Of a DNA stretch of 64,000 nucleotides, positions 1 through 10,295 are shown piece by piece. The DNA comes from Drechmeria coniospora. Its lineage: Eukaryota; Ascomycota; Sordariomycetes; Hypocreales; Ophiocordycipitaceae. The notes below the pieces were generated by a model. The model saw only the letters and a program-made list of their open reading frames with translations. It was not told the DNA's origin and did not search any database. The DNA is taken from NCBI RefSeq assembly GCF_001625195.1, contig NC_054390.1, positions 1,612,001 through 1,676,000 on the forward strand, read 5' to 3'. Numbering within the stretch: position 1 is the stretch's first letter; every line of letters starts with the position of its first letter. A program made the translations under genes and the position numbers.

Positions 1-208
1 ATAGCTATAGGCTAGTAGCCTAGTGTATATACCGAGATAGCTATTGGATTGCAAAGGCTATATTTAGTCGGGTTAATAGTATAAGGTATATTAAAGTCCC
101 TACTATTTATTAGTATACCAATTGGTTAGTTGCAGATAAGGGAGTAAGGGGTATTGTAGTAGCCTGCTTAAGTACTCCTAGCTATAGTAGTATTGCTACT
201 GCCTTAGC
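1..208 (-). mobile_element. Truncated Copia RT/RNase H fragment
   Basis: This segment matches, at the nucleotide level, the reverse transcriptase to RNase H stretch of the other Copia copies in the window (near 4610-4800, 23510-23700 and 57790-57980, and in opposite orientation near 37900-38100). The minus strand encodes the degenerate region around the TRPNIAFA motif of Copia polymerases. It starts at the window edge and stops abruptly at a 191 bp element, after which the sequence is Gypsy. It is therefore a remnant cut by recombination or deletion. Confidence 0.75.
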
Positions 209-399
209 TATAACGATATCGTATATCGTATTCTCTTCCTAGCCTACCCTATACCTTCTATTACGTAATGCGCGGACCGTCTAGGCATATAGGCCGTTCC
301 TTACCGCTCTTATTGTTTTCTGTCTCTTTTCTTCCTCCTTAGTTCGAAAATTCTACAGTCTTTGCGCATACTGCCTTCCTGCTAGTTAGCTTCGTAACA
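209..399 (+). repeat. S1: 191 bp LTR-like element, copy 1
   Basis: A 191 bp unit beginning TATAACGATATCG and ending CTTCGTAACA. Copies of exactly the same length lie at 48635-48825 and 53049-53239, and a truncated one at 51567-51750. The consensus starts TGTNACGA and ends TCGTNACA, so it has TG...CA ends with a short imperfect inverted repeat. A perfect palindrome ACGATATCGT sits at 213-222. The left flank is Copia and the right flank is Gypsy, and there is no matching 5 bp duplication, so this copy marks a rearrangement junction. Confidence 0.8.
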
Positions 400-3075
400 G
401 GCCTAACCTAGCGAAAATTACTATAATTTAAGAATAGTAACTACTTACTAAGGTAAGAGGGATTTAAAGCTTTTTAGGTTTTATAGACTTTTACTATAAA
501 TTTATTCCTAATTTTATAAGCCTTATAGAACTACTTATAGCCCTTATAGGAAGGGGTATACTATTTTACTAAGGACCTAAAGAAAATATAGCCTTTTAAT
601 TCCTTAAGTATACCTTTTTATTATATTTAATTTTAGTATAATAGGACTTAAATAGGAAGACCCTTATTAAGACTAATTACTTAGGTAAGGTACTAAGTAA
701 ATACCTTTTATAAATTAATAGTAAGAAGGTCCTATAATTAATAACTTACTATTTAACTAAACTTATATTAATAAAAAGGAATTATATAATTTATAATAAG
801 GAACTCCTAGTAGTTATTAACTATCTTAAGGTATAATTAGTAAATCTATAAGGTATTATAAAACTATTTACTATTTTAATAAACTATAAAAACCTTAAAT
901 ACTTTACTAAACTATAGGAAATATTAGAATAATAAGTATAGTAGGTAGAAGTCCTTATAAACTTTAATTACTTATTATAGTATAAATTAGACTTATAAGT
1001 ATAATAGCTAAATATACTTTTATATTAGGAATAAAATAAAAAGAATATATTATACCTAAAATAAATACTTTAGCTAATATTAATCTTTATACTATAAGAG
1101 GTACCTAAAGGCTAACCTATATAAGAAGGCCCTAATACCTAAAATATAGTAATTATAAATATAGGAATAGATTAAGTAAATATAAAAATAAACAGGGCCT
1201 AAGCTAGCTATAAAGTACTAAGTACCTAGGATATAATAGCTATAGATATAGGGGTAGATTAGGCCTATTTAGAGATAAAAGGGAGATAAGAAGCTATTAA
1301 TATATTCTAACTACTCCTAGTAGTATAAGGATAAATAGGAAAGGAAATACTATTTCTATAAAATATACTAACTAATTATTCTTTCTAGAACCCTACCTAT
1401 AGGAATTATAGAATTAAGTATTATAAAACAATATAATATATAAAGCTTAATAATAAGTAGTTGCAATAAGTATATAGAAATTCCTAATAAAAGTAAAAAC
1501 AAAAGAATAAATAGCTAATTATACTATTAATACCTATAGTATAATATACTATAGGAAATACCTATAGTTAATAGCTTAAGAATTACTAATAATATAAATA
1601 ATATAATAAGTATATAAATTACCTATATTAGGCTATTTTAGTTAAAATAAAATATTTTAGGTACTTTAGTAGGACTTTTACTAAAATAATATATTATAGG
1701 ATATAGTATAGTATATTTAGAATTACTATTACTACTAAAGCTATAAAAGCTATTTATAGAGATAGGAACTCCTATAACTAATCCCCTTACTAAACTATTA
1801 TTAGAAGTAAATATTAATTAACTTTATAACTAACCTATTAATATAAAATAATAAGGACCCCTAATTCTTAATAATTATTATAAACTACCTCTTTAAATTT
1901 ATTTAACTAAAGGCAATAACTATAATAAATATAAAGGCTTATATAAAATAATTTAAGACCTATTACTAGTAATTTAGGGGTTTTCCTACCTAAATTATAA
2001 TAGATTAGGGATTAAACTAGCTTAGTAAATTCTAAATATTCCTATACTTTTTTATTAGTATAAAATAACTCCTATTAATTTTATACTATTCTTAAATAGA
2101 TAAGGGTACTAAAAGGGTAAATTATAAAATTTAAGCTACCCTATAGATCCTAATCTTATTTAAGCAATTCGACTAACCGGCCTACCTAGCTACTTACTAG
2201 CTTACCCTAAATAATAAAGAGTCTTTAGTTATAGGAGTTAGCCTAAATAATAAACTATTATTAGGCTATAAAATTAATATAATACCTAGAGTAAAGAATA
2301 ACTAAGTAAGTATAATAATACTAAAAGGAAGGGCTATTGCTTTTTTATAATACTATTATAAAGTTACTAGGTAACTACTTTAGGACTTTTAATAATATTT
2401 ATTAAAAGACTTAAAGGAGGGAAAACTACTTAGTAACCAGAGCTTTTAGTTATATATATACTTCCTAATAGGTCCCTTAGTTCCCTTTGTTCTTATATAT
2501 TGGGCTAAGCCTAATACTATAATAAATACCTAAGGGAAGGAATAAAAATTATATAAGTAGCTATTGCCTTTATATAATAATACTTATATAAGTTAGTAAT
2601 AGCTTTAGGTCGCCTAATAGAAAAGTTCTAAGTAGATAATAAGGTCTAGCTTAGCCTTAAATATATTAAAACTAATAGGCTATATAGGAAGCTAGACTAA
2701 ATAGCTTTTAAGTTTATAGTACTAATAGTACTAATACTACTTATAGTAATATTAAATATTCCTTAGGGCTTATACTCTACCTTTTATATAGACCTTATTA
2801 AAAGGGTAGTAAATAACCCCTTACTTAGTTAGGTAGTATAGGATTTAAAGCTAGGCCTACTATTAGTCTAAAATAAAAATAATACCTTATAAGAGGAATA
2901 TGAAATTAAATATATCCTTATAATAAGGGGGGCCTAAGGCTAAGGGGGATAATATAATACTCTTATAAAATAGCTAAATTATAAATAACTAACCTAGGAA
3001 CTAATAAAGGCTCTAATATAAATAGAAGCCCTAAAGGAATTTATATAGTAATAGGGAGATTCCTATATAAATAGT
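400..3075 (+). pseudogene. Gypsy-0 pol remnant (RNase H, integrase, chromodomain)
   Basis: Read on the plus strand with many in-frame TAG and TAA stops. It gives the C-terminal half of a Ty3/Gypsy polyprotein: the FLGFINFY stretch at the end of RT (about 450-520), an RNase H region (about 600-1000), integrase (about 1080-2330), and a chromodomain-like segment near 2890-3060. Stops fall where Gln or Trp is expected, as RIP predicts. Gag, protease and most of RT are missing because the copy is cut at about 400. It is interrupted by a solo LTR at 2354-2524 and by Copia-A1 at 3076, and continues after 10296. Confidence 0.8.
2354..2524 (+). repeat. Solo 171 bp Gypsy LTR, TSD AATAC
   Basis: A 171 bp unit homologous to the LTRs of Gypsy-2 (17121-17291, 31280-31450). 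It is flanked by AATAC at 2349-2353 and 2525-2529. The uninterrupted sequence is seen near 17085-17100, which confirms a clean insertion. No internal region is present, so it is a solo LTR left by LTR-LTR recombination. Its ends are RIP-altered from TGTTAC...TAACA. Confidence 0.88.
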
Positions 3076-4010
3076 TTTTAAAATGAAAGGGGAATTACCT
3101 CTTGGAATAAAGGGGTAAAATAGGAAGGGTGCACAGTGGAAGTTCAGTTGCACGGACTATCCAAAATGGATATCAATCGATGCTGTTAGTAACAGCAGGA
3201 AGTGCACCAGTTAGTAACTGGGCAGGGAATACAGATTTAAACAAGTTAAATAGTAGTGCTAAGGGACAATTCAGAAAAGAAAGACTATTATGTTTCTTAT
3301 GCTTGCTTGCGCGCGTGCGTGTGTTTAGCGTACGTCTTGTATGTTTATGTATACCTAACTATCTAAGAGTGTAGGAAAGGGAGGACTATTTTATACCTAA
3401 GAGGTAGTACCTCAATTAGTGCAATGTGTATGTATTGGAATTCTATCTGATTCCATATAATGCATCTCCGAACAATCTGCTTGCATTTAATGCAGCTCCA
3501 AATACTTTGGTTAAGTTATACTGCAAGTTAGTTGCAACTAGCAGGGTTAATCAGTATTAGGGTTCGGTCGCGACAGTATAGTAGTAGTGCTGCAGTAGTC
3601 GAGTGGGCTAGTAGTAGTACTGCTAGCAAGCAACTGCTAGTTGCAGTTGGGTAGGTCCTCCCGCGCAATAGTAGTACTGTTAGCGGGCAACTACTAGTAG
3701 TAGTTGGGAGCGCGTTAATTGACGGCCCGATTAATGATCTTGCTTGGTCGACTAAGTACTACTTTGCACGTAACGTGCAATAGTAGTAAATTGGCTGTGC
3801 AGTAGTACTGCTATTAATTGTACTAAGTTGGAGCAAGGAGAATTTACATAGCAAGTGCAATTCGTTAACTCGATATACTACCTATACGTATAGTACAGTA
3901 GTAGTATATGGGTAAGCAGTAGTACTGCTGCCCGGTGTTGCAAATGGTAACATATAGGATAGTATCCTATTTAGGTAGTCTTACTAGTATAAATACCAGT
4001 AATTTTAATA
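3076..4010 (-). repeat. Copia-A1 3' LTR (935 bp)
   Basis: It begins, in element orientation, with TGTTAAAAT-type sequence (here mutated at 4010) and ends in ...TTTTAAAA at 3076. It matches 9356-10290 over the whole length. It contains twin hairpins (3182-3196 and 3208-3222), each with a three-base loop. The 81-codon plus-strand frame at 3129-3374 recurs in each LTR of this family only because the LTR does, and is not taken as a gene. Confidence 0.9.
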
Positions 4011-4019
4011 CCCCCTCTA

Positions 4020-5720
4020 TTTAGCTAGTAAGGATACTGCTAAATAGGAATCCTTTAAAGACCTAGTAGGCTAAGGTATTGTTGGAAGAGATTAGTAGTA
4101 AGGGCCTTAGTAAGACCGTCGGTAGGTATTAACTTAGTATCGAGATAGCTGATTTTAGCTAAGCCGCTTGTTGCTTCTTGCCGAATATACCGAAACTTTA
4201 GTAAAGTGTGTTTGGTACGAGAGTGCTGATTTGGGTTGTTGGCGTTAGAGATAGATCCATTATTATTGCATAGAAGTGGAATGGGTTTTTGAAGACTTTT
4301 ACCTATTTCTATAAATAGACTATCCAGCCATTTGAGTTTCCGAATTGCTTTTAGTAGGGCATTAGATTCTACCTCTATAGTTAATAGAGCAATTGTACTT
4401 ACCCTTTTTGACTTCCAGTAGATTGGTCTACCTGCTAGGGTAAAGAGGTACCTATAGGTAGACTTAGAGGAATCTAAGTTACCTGCAAAGTTACTATCTG
4501 AAAATCCAAATAGGCCAGGTACTAGGGACTTAGACTAATAGCAAACAGCTAGGTCTATGGTTCCTTTTAGATATCGAAGAAGGTTCTTACCGGTTAATAG
4601 TTAGAGACTAGTAGCCTAATGCATATACCGAGATAGCTATTGGATTGCAAAGGCTATATTTAGTCGGGTCAATAGCATTAGGTATATTAGGGTCCTAACT
4701 ATCTATTGGTATACTAATTGGTCGGTTGCGGGCAAGGGAGGAAGAGGTATTGTTATAGCTTGTTTGAGTATACCTAGCTGTAACGGTATTGCTACCGCCT
4801 TAGCCCCCTCTAGCCTAAATTGCAATAGTGCTTCTTCAATATACCCCTTTTAACTAAGGGTAATACCCTTAGTCGTTCGGCTAATCTGTACGCCTAAGAA
4901 GAACGCAGCCTGCCTGTAATCTTTAATTGGGTAAACCTTATATAGTTTTTGTTTTAACTTATTAATGTACATAAGGTTTGGCCCAATAAGCAAACAGTTG
5001 TTAATATGGCTAACTATATAGGTACTGGTAGTACTATTATAGTAGACAGCTGGATTGGATACAAGAGGGCAATATCCGTATTGTTGGAGCAGTTTGGAAA
5101 GTGCATTTTGCTACTCTTTAGGTCCTTGTTTAAGACTATAGAGTGCTTTCTTCAAAAGAATGCCTTGTTTAACTGCTGGGTTGTAGCCTAGCTTGGTTAG
5201 TTGCTTACCTATATTATTAGTCTTGTTGAGACTAATAAATACTTCCAGTCCATTAGGCATTTTAAGGAAATTAACTTTAGGTAGCTTACTGTTAAGGAAA
5301 GTACTAATAAAGTCGATTTGTTTAATATACCAATTGTTCTGGGCAGCAAGAGCTAGTAGTATCCTCTAGGTAGGTGGAATGCTTATAGCTACAAAGGTCT
5401 CTAGGTAGTTAAGACCTTCAATCTGCATAAATCCTTTGGCTACTAAACGTACCTTGAATTTAATGGGATTGTTTTTCTGGTCCTTTTTGACTTATAGGAT
5501 AAGACGACTTTTAAAGAGTTATCTACTAGTTGGTATTTCTTAAAGTAGGATAAAATGGAATACCCCTGCTAGGATAAGTTGCTGAAATTTAGAGAATATA
5601 GTACTTATCCACTGGTCTTTATTGTTTAATTTAAGTACCTGCTTCTAGCTAGTAGGCTTGCTACTAACTAGTAGTTGCTTTGCCTTAGCTTGGTAGTATA
5701 GGTTCTTAATCCAGTATGCT
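4020..5720 (-). pseudogene. Copia-A1 reverse transcriptase / RNase H remnant
   Basis: Minus-strand similarity to the Copia RT (RVT_2) and RNase H block, aligned through the better preserved B2 copy at 37000-38650. The catalytic Y-x-D-D box near 4995-5020 reads H-I-N-N, so both acidic residues are lost by G-to-A change. Stops are scattered through all frames. It cannot encode an active polymerase. Confidence 0.8.
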
Positions 5721-5819
5721 AGGTTGAAATCCACTGAATTAGAATTGTCTTCTAATTTAGGTTCATCTAGAAGAGAGGTATTTGGTAGATCCTCTGTTAG
5801 TTGGGCTAGGACCCCCTCT

Positions 5820-6000
5820 GTAGTACTAGTCCTAGTAGGACTAGTCGGTCCGTTGGCCTCTTGCAACCTACTAGTCCTAGTAGGACTAGTCGGTCCGTTG
5901 GCTAGTTGCAACCTACTAGTCCTAGTAGGACTAGTCGGTCTGTTGGCCAGTTGCAACCTACTAGTCCTACTAGGACTAGTAGGTCTACTGGTCCTAGTAG
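5820..6000 (-). repeat. 45 bp minisatellite at the integrase-RT joint (A1)
   Basis: Three full 45 bp units plus a partial unit. In the polyprotein frame each encodes a 15-residue block of the type LQLANGPTSPTRTSR. The same place in Copia-A2 (about 58995-59265) holds five full units. Copies B1, B2 and C have shorter, related blocks. It lies between the integrase and RT domains, so it looks like a variable hinge. Confidence 0.85.
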
Positions 6001-6449
6001 GACCAGTAGCCCCCTCTGTCTCCCTAGGTGTTAGGGGACTGGAGTTGCTTTGCGAGATAGTAGTAGTTGAATCTACTATTTCAATTTCCCCCTCTGACTT
6101 TAGTCCTTTAACACTAGGACTTAGTAGTTAGGGAAGCCCTTGGGAGATAGGGCCAATACCTTCTAGGATTTTTAGGAAGGTAGTTTTTGTAACCGACCTC
6201 CTAGAAGGTATATACATAAGGTATGTTTTTGAACCTAGCGTAGCTAGTAGCCTTACTGGTTCTGTTCGGGATGCTAGTTTGGTACTTTAAATCCGTTTCT
6301 GATGAGGAATTAGGACTTTGCAATGTGCACTAATAGCCTTATAGGCCGTAAGATTTAGTGGCATTTTCAGTCCCTGTAATTCCTACTTTAGTAATTGGTA
6401 GGGACTTAAATCCCGGTTCGAAATTGCAGTATAGTTAATAAGATTAACT

Positions 6450-7110
6450 ATAGCAGGAAGAACGGCAGACTAGAGGAAAAGTAGAAGGCCTACCTAGATT
6501 ATTATTGTACGTAGTTGGTTTAGGATAACTCGTATGGACCGTTCGGTAAGTCCGTTCTGTTCGGGCGTATACGGGCAAGATGTATTGAATAAAATTCCTT
6601 TCTTACCTAACTAAGTCTGGAGCAATATATTAATTTCTGTACCCTTGTCGAAAAATAACTGTTTTGGGTAATAGTTATACTGTCGTTTTAGGCTTTTAAA
6701 GAGATTCCGAATAGCCTGGAGAACAGTTGATCCCTCCTTGTTGGGTAAGATTAATACCTAACGGAAGCGGGATTTTTAATCAATTAGTATAAGACCTACA
6801 GACTTACAATTATAGGATACTGGTCGAATCCTAAATGTATTGCCCGCAATTAAATTAAGAATATAGTCTGGATCTTTGATGGGATCCCTAGACTGGCGTC
6901 TAGTAGATTTGGCCTAAATACAGGTAAGGCATTGGAAATCGGCAGCCTGAATAGTCGAAAAGTTAGGCAGCCCAGTAGTAATACTACTGGTCTTTTTCAA
7001 GAGTGGGAGACTAATATGTCCCAGTCGAATATACTAAATGCCCGCTTGTTGCAATAGTCTTTAGTAAGACTGGTTGTTGGATTCCGAATAAGTAGTTGGA
7101 AGAACTTATT
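6450..7110 (-). pseudogene. Copia-A1 integrase remnant
   Basis: In the minus strand this aligns with the integrase core of the B2 copy (35930-36250), including the region around TPEQNGLTERSI that carries the catalytic Glu of the DDE triad in Copia integrases. The upstream pre-integrase His-Cys domain is at about 6880-7080. Stops are frequent, so it is dead. Confidence 0.75.
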
Positions 7111-7987
7111 CCCTAAGACTAGCAGTTGGGACTACTAGTTGGTCTGTTGCCTCTATAGGAATTGGGTCTTCTATAGGGTCTTTGAATAGGGTAGCCTTAG
7201 TAAGGTCCCTTAGTGTAGCCGAACTAACAGTTGGGCTAGGTACCGATCTGGGTACCGACCGAGGCACTGTGGAAGGTGCCGACCGAGGCACCGGGGAAGG
7301 TGCCGACCGAGGCACCGGTAAAGGTACCGACCGAGGCACCGGTAAAGGTACCGACCGAGGCACCGATAAGGGTGCCGACCGAGGCACCGGGGAAGGTGCC
7401 GACCGAGGCACCGGTAAAGGTGCCGACCGAGGCACCGGTGAAGGTACCGACCAATCCTCTGCCTCGGTAGCCCAGGGGGGGGGTTGGGAGGGAATTTTGA
7501 CTGTAATTCCGTAGCTACTGTAGTAGCTAGAGTAGGAAGTATCTGATTTCGTTAGATAGGGCGTTTGTTGACCTTGCTGTTGTAGGAAGAAGCCGTGTTT
7601 CTGGAAGTTGAGGAGTCTATATAACTGTCGATTTGAGTTATATAGATATTCCTTGATGAGTGTTCCTCCAGACGTATAGTAGCGAATTCCACTAACAATA
7701 CTGACCTCTAATTTCGGAATATACAGTGCTTCTTGTAAAACAAGAGTACTATAGACAGATGGATTAGTGCGAATTAGTACAGTAAATTCAGTACAGCCAA
7801 TACCTTTGGGATAAATTGGGCTACCTCCTGTTGTAATTGGTTTTGCTTGGGATTTCGCAATGGGTCGGAAAGTCGTAAACTTAAGCCGGTTGTTGACCAA
7901 ATGACAGGTTGAGCCAGTATCGTAAAGTAGGCCCATTCGGTACGTATTGTTGTTATTAATACAATATATTATACCAATATTACCCAA
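7106..7987 (-). pseudogene. Copia-A1 protease and linker fragment, 293 codons open
   Basis: The longest open stretch of the Copia polyprotein. Near its start it carries DTGSTCHLVNN, the aspartic-protease active-site signature (DTG) of Copia elements. It continues through the protease fold into a proline-rich tandem repeat (PVPRSAPS type) and the start of the pre-integrase region. The retained DTG contrasts with NTS at the same place in B2 (34830). The frame is only part of a larger broken gag-pol, so the first Met is not a real start. Confidence 0.8.
7254..7453 (-). repeat. 24 bp minisatellite at the protease-integrase joint (A1)
   Basis: Eight units of 24 bp built on GACCGAGGCACCGG. In the minus-strand polyprotein each encodes eight residues of the type PVPRSAPS. 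Copia-A2 has five to six units (60519-60650). B1 has eight 12 bp units (26194-26297), and B2 has 24 bp units at 35296-35480. It stays GC-rich although the surroundings are RIP-mutated. Several reading frames on both strands are open here because the unit length is a multiple of three. Confidence 0.88.
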
Positions 7988-8049
7988 ATCGGGTAATAGT
8001 ACTAATTCTTGTTCGGAATTAAAGTCGGTATCTAATTCCTAACAGGAAT

Positions 8050-9148
8050 TAGGTAACCCTATATAGCCAGTTAATAGGCTATAGTTACTAGTTAGAAAAC
8101 TAGTAGTACCCTTGTTTGGTGTGTGGTTTTTGGTTCGATTGTATCGTTTAGGTTGGTTGGGTCGATTGGGTAAATTGGGTTAGTTGGGTCGGTTGTCGGG
8201 TGATTTGGGTCGGTTGGGTCGACTAGGTCTAGTAGACCTATTGTCTGGTGTTTTGGGTAGTTGAGTTATCCTGTGACTGAATGCTTGGAAACTAGGACTA
8301 TTAGGATTTTGATGTTCTTCCAGTAAGTTAGTCTGAAGGTATTGTAGATTGAGGGATACTGTATTAATCCCTAAGACAGTATTGGTTTGGAGATTATTGC
8401 ATTGTATTGTAGCCTATTGTAAGAAAATAGGACTAACAGTTATAAGGTATCGATTTGCCTGATCCAAAGGGTTAATACTTACTCCAGTAAGTTGAAGTCG
8501 GGTAAGGCAGCTGTTAAATTCTGAATTAAACGCCTTAAGTGTTCCTTTGTACCCTTTAAGTATAAGGTTGTAGTAGGAATCGTAGAGATTATAACGTTAG
8601 GCTGCCTGGCCCTTTAAGTACTGTTGTTTTAGCAATAGATAGGCATCTGTTAGGTTGTAAATCTATGCAATTAATGCTCGTAGGCCCTTAGAATAGCTAT
8701 CCCGTAGTAGTATAAGCAGGGAGCATTAATTGTAATGTAAGTAACTAATAGCAATTGATAGGTTTTTTAGAAATTCCTCCAGGCGAAGGGAACTAAGTTG
8801 GATGGAAAGTAATTATTCCCATAAGTTAAAGTTCTTGGTATCTTTAAGCTTAGTATACTCTGGGAATAAAAATACCTTCTTAGATAGCTTAATATTGGAG
8901 CTTAAATTAGTTACTTTAGTAGTAGTAGTACTACTACTATGTGTTGGGATTCCTTGGATAGGTGTGTGTTCGGGCTCTATTTTGTTGAGGCGTTTTTGAA
9001 TTGGTATAATAGTGTTGTTTAATTATTCCGTAAGTTAGTTGAACCGATTGGAAAGATTATCATACTACAGTTATTGCCTTTGAATGATTGCCTTAAGTTC
9101 CGATATAATAGGTGTTTTAGTAGCCTGACCTTCCTTGGTGGAATCCAT
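8050..9148 (-). pseudogene. Copia-A1 gag remnant
   Basis: A minus-strand frame starts with ATG at 9148-9146 (MDSTKEGQ), about 200 bp inside the 5' LTR and primer-binding site. It runs with interruptions through a Gag-like region that ends in an Arg-Pro-Asn rich repeat (RPNRPK type, about 8150-8260) just before the protease. The start is well supported because the same ATG-led segment occurs in A2 (about 62321) and, as MDP, in B2 (33678). No zinc knuckle is clearly visible. Confidence 0.7.
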
Positions 9149-9341
9149 TTTGAAAATACAGATACAATTTAGTTAGTAACTAGATTTTCGGTTTACCTTT
9201 TTACTAGTAGTACTAGTAGTTACAACAGGTGGTACTTGTTGTATTGGTAGAGCAGAAGTGCTTTAGGAAGTACAATAAGTAGTACTTGTTGTAGTATTGG
9301 TAGCTGGGTCGATTGTTCCGGAGGGTTTTGGTGTAGTCCTT

Positions 9342-9355
9342 CCGGGCTCATAACC
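9342..9355 (-). promoter_or_regulatory. Copia primer-binding site (initiator tRNA-Met, internal)
   Basis: CCGGGCTCATAACC on the plus strand abuts the 5' LTR. It reads like the anticodon arm of initiator tRNA-Met around the CAU anticodon, so the minus-strand RNA would pair with that region of the tRNA. Drosophila copia is known to prime from a tRNA-iMet half-molecule cut in the anticodon loop. The RIP-altered versions are CCGGGCTTATAACC at 28349-28362, GGTTATAAGCCCGG at 33039-33052 and CTGGGCTTATAACC at 62564-62577. Confidence 0.75.
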
Positions 9356-10290
9356 TTTTAAAATGAAAGGGGAATTACCTCTTGGAATAAAGGGGTAAAA
9401 TAGGAAGGGTGCACAGTGGAAGTTCAGTTGCACGGACTATCCAAAATGGATATCAATTAATACTGTTAGTAACAGCAGGAAGTACACTAGTTAGTAACTG
9501 GGCAGGGAATACAGATTTGAACAAGTTAAATAGTAGTGCCAAGGGACAATTTAGAAAAGAAAGACTATTGTATTTCTTATGCTTGCTTACGCGCGTACGT
9601 GTATTTAGCGTACGTCTTGTGTATTTGTGTATACCTAACTATCTAAGAGTATAGGAAAGGGAGGACCATTTTATACCTAAGAGGTAGTACCTTAATTAGT
9701 GCAATGTGCATGTGTTGGAATTCTGTCTGATTCCATACAATGCATCTCCGAACAATCTGCTTGCATTTAATGCAGCTCTAAATACTCTGGTTAAGTTATA
9801 CTGTAAGTTAGTTGCAACTAGTAGGGTTGATCAGTATTAGGGTTCGGTCGCGACAGTACAGCAGTAGTGCTGCAGTAGTCGAGTGGGCCAGTAGTAGTAC
9901 TGCTGGCAAGCAACTGCTAGTTGCAGTTGGGTGGGTCCTCCCGCGCAACAATAGTACTGTTAGCGGGTAACTACTAATAGTAGTTGGGAGCGCGTCAATT
10001 GACGGCCCGATCAATAATCTTGCTTGGTCGACTAAGTACCACTTTGCACGTAACGTGCAATAGTAGTAAATTGGCTGTACAGTAGTACTGCTATTAATTG
10101 TACCAAGTCGGAGCGAGGAAAATTTGCATAGTAAGTGCAATTCGTTAACTCAATATACTACCTGTACGTGCAGTACAGTAGTAGTATATGGGCAAGCAGT
10201 AGTACTACTGCCCGGTGTTGCAAATGGCAATACATAGGATAGTATCCTATTTGGGTAGTCTTACTAGTATAAATACCAGTAATTTTAACA
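9356..10290 (-). repeat. Copia-A1 5' LTR (935 bp)
   Basis: Same length and ends as 3076-4010. The outer end at 10290 keeps ...TTTTAACA, so in element orientation the LTR starts TGTTAAAA. Its inner end at 9356 touches the primer-binding site with no spacer. Differences between the two LTRs are mostly transitions of RIP type. Confidence 0.9.
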
Positions 10291-10295
10291 ATAGT

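Larger units (their letters stand above)
3076..10290 (-). mobile_element. Copia-A1, full-length 7215 bp, TSD ATAGT
   Basis: A complete Ty1/Copia element on the minus strand, inserted in Gypsy-0. ATAGT at 3071-3075 and 10291-10295 is the target duplication. Both LTRs are 935 bp. In minus orientation the order is 5' LTR, primer-binding site, gag, protease (DTGST), a proline-rich repeat, integrase, a second repeat, RT, RNase H, purine tract (AGAGGGGG next to 4010) and 3' LTR. Many nonsense changes make it inactive, although 7106-7987 stays open for 293 codons, so RIP is milder here than in Gypsy-1. Confidence 0.92.

Noticed and set aside
3129..3374. 81-codon plus-strand frame repeated at 9409-9654 and 56300-56551
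   Set aside because: It lies inside the Copia-A LTRs and spans the twin hairpins. It recurs because the LTR recurs, has no recognisable domain and changes length between copies.
7182..7514. Open plus-strand frames and an extra minus frame through the 24 bp repeat
   Set aside because: A repeat unit divisible by three keeps several frames open on both strands. Only the minus frame is continuous with the Copia protease.
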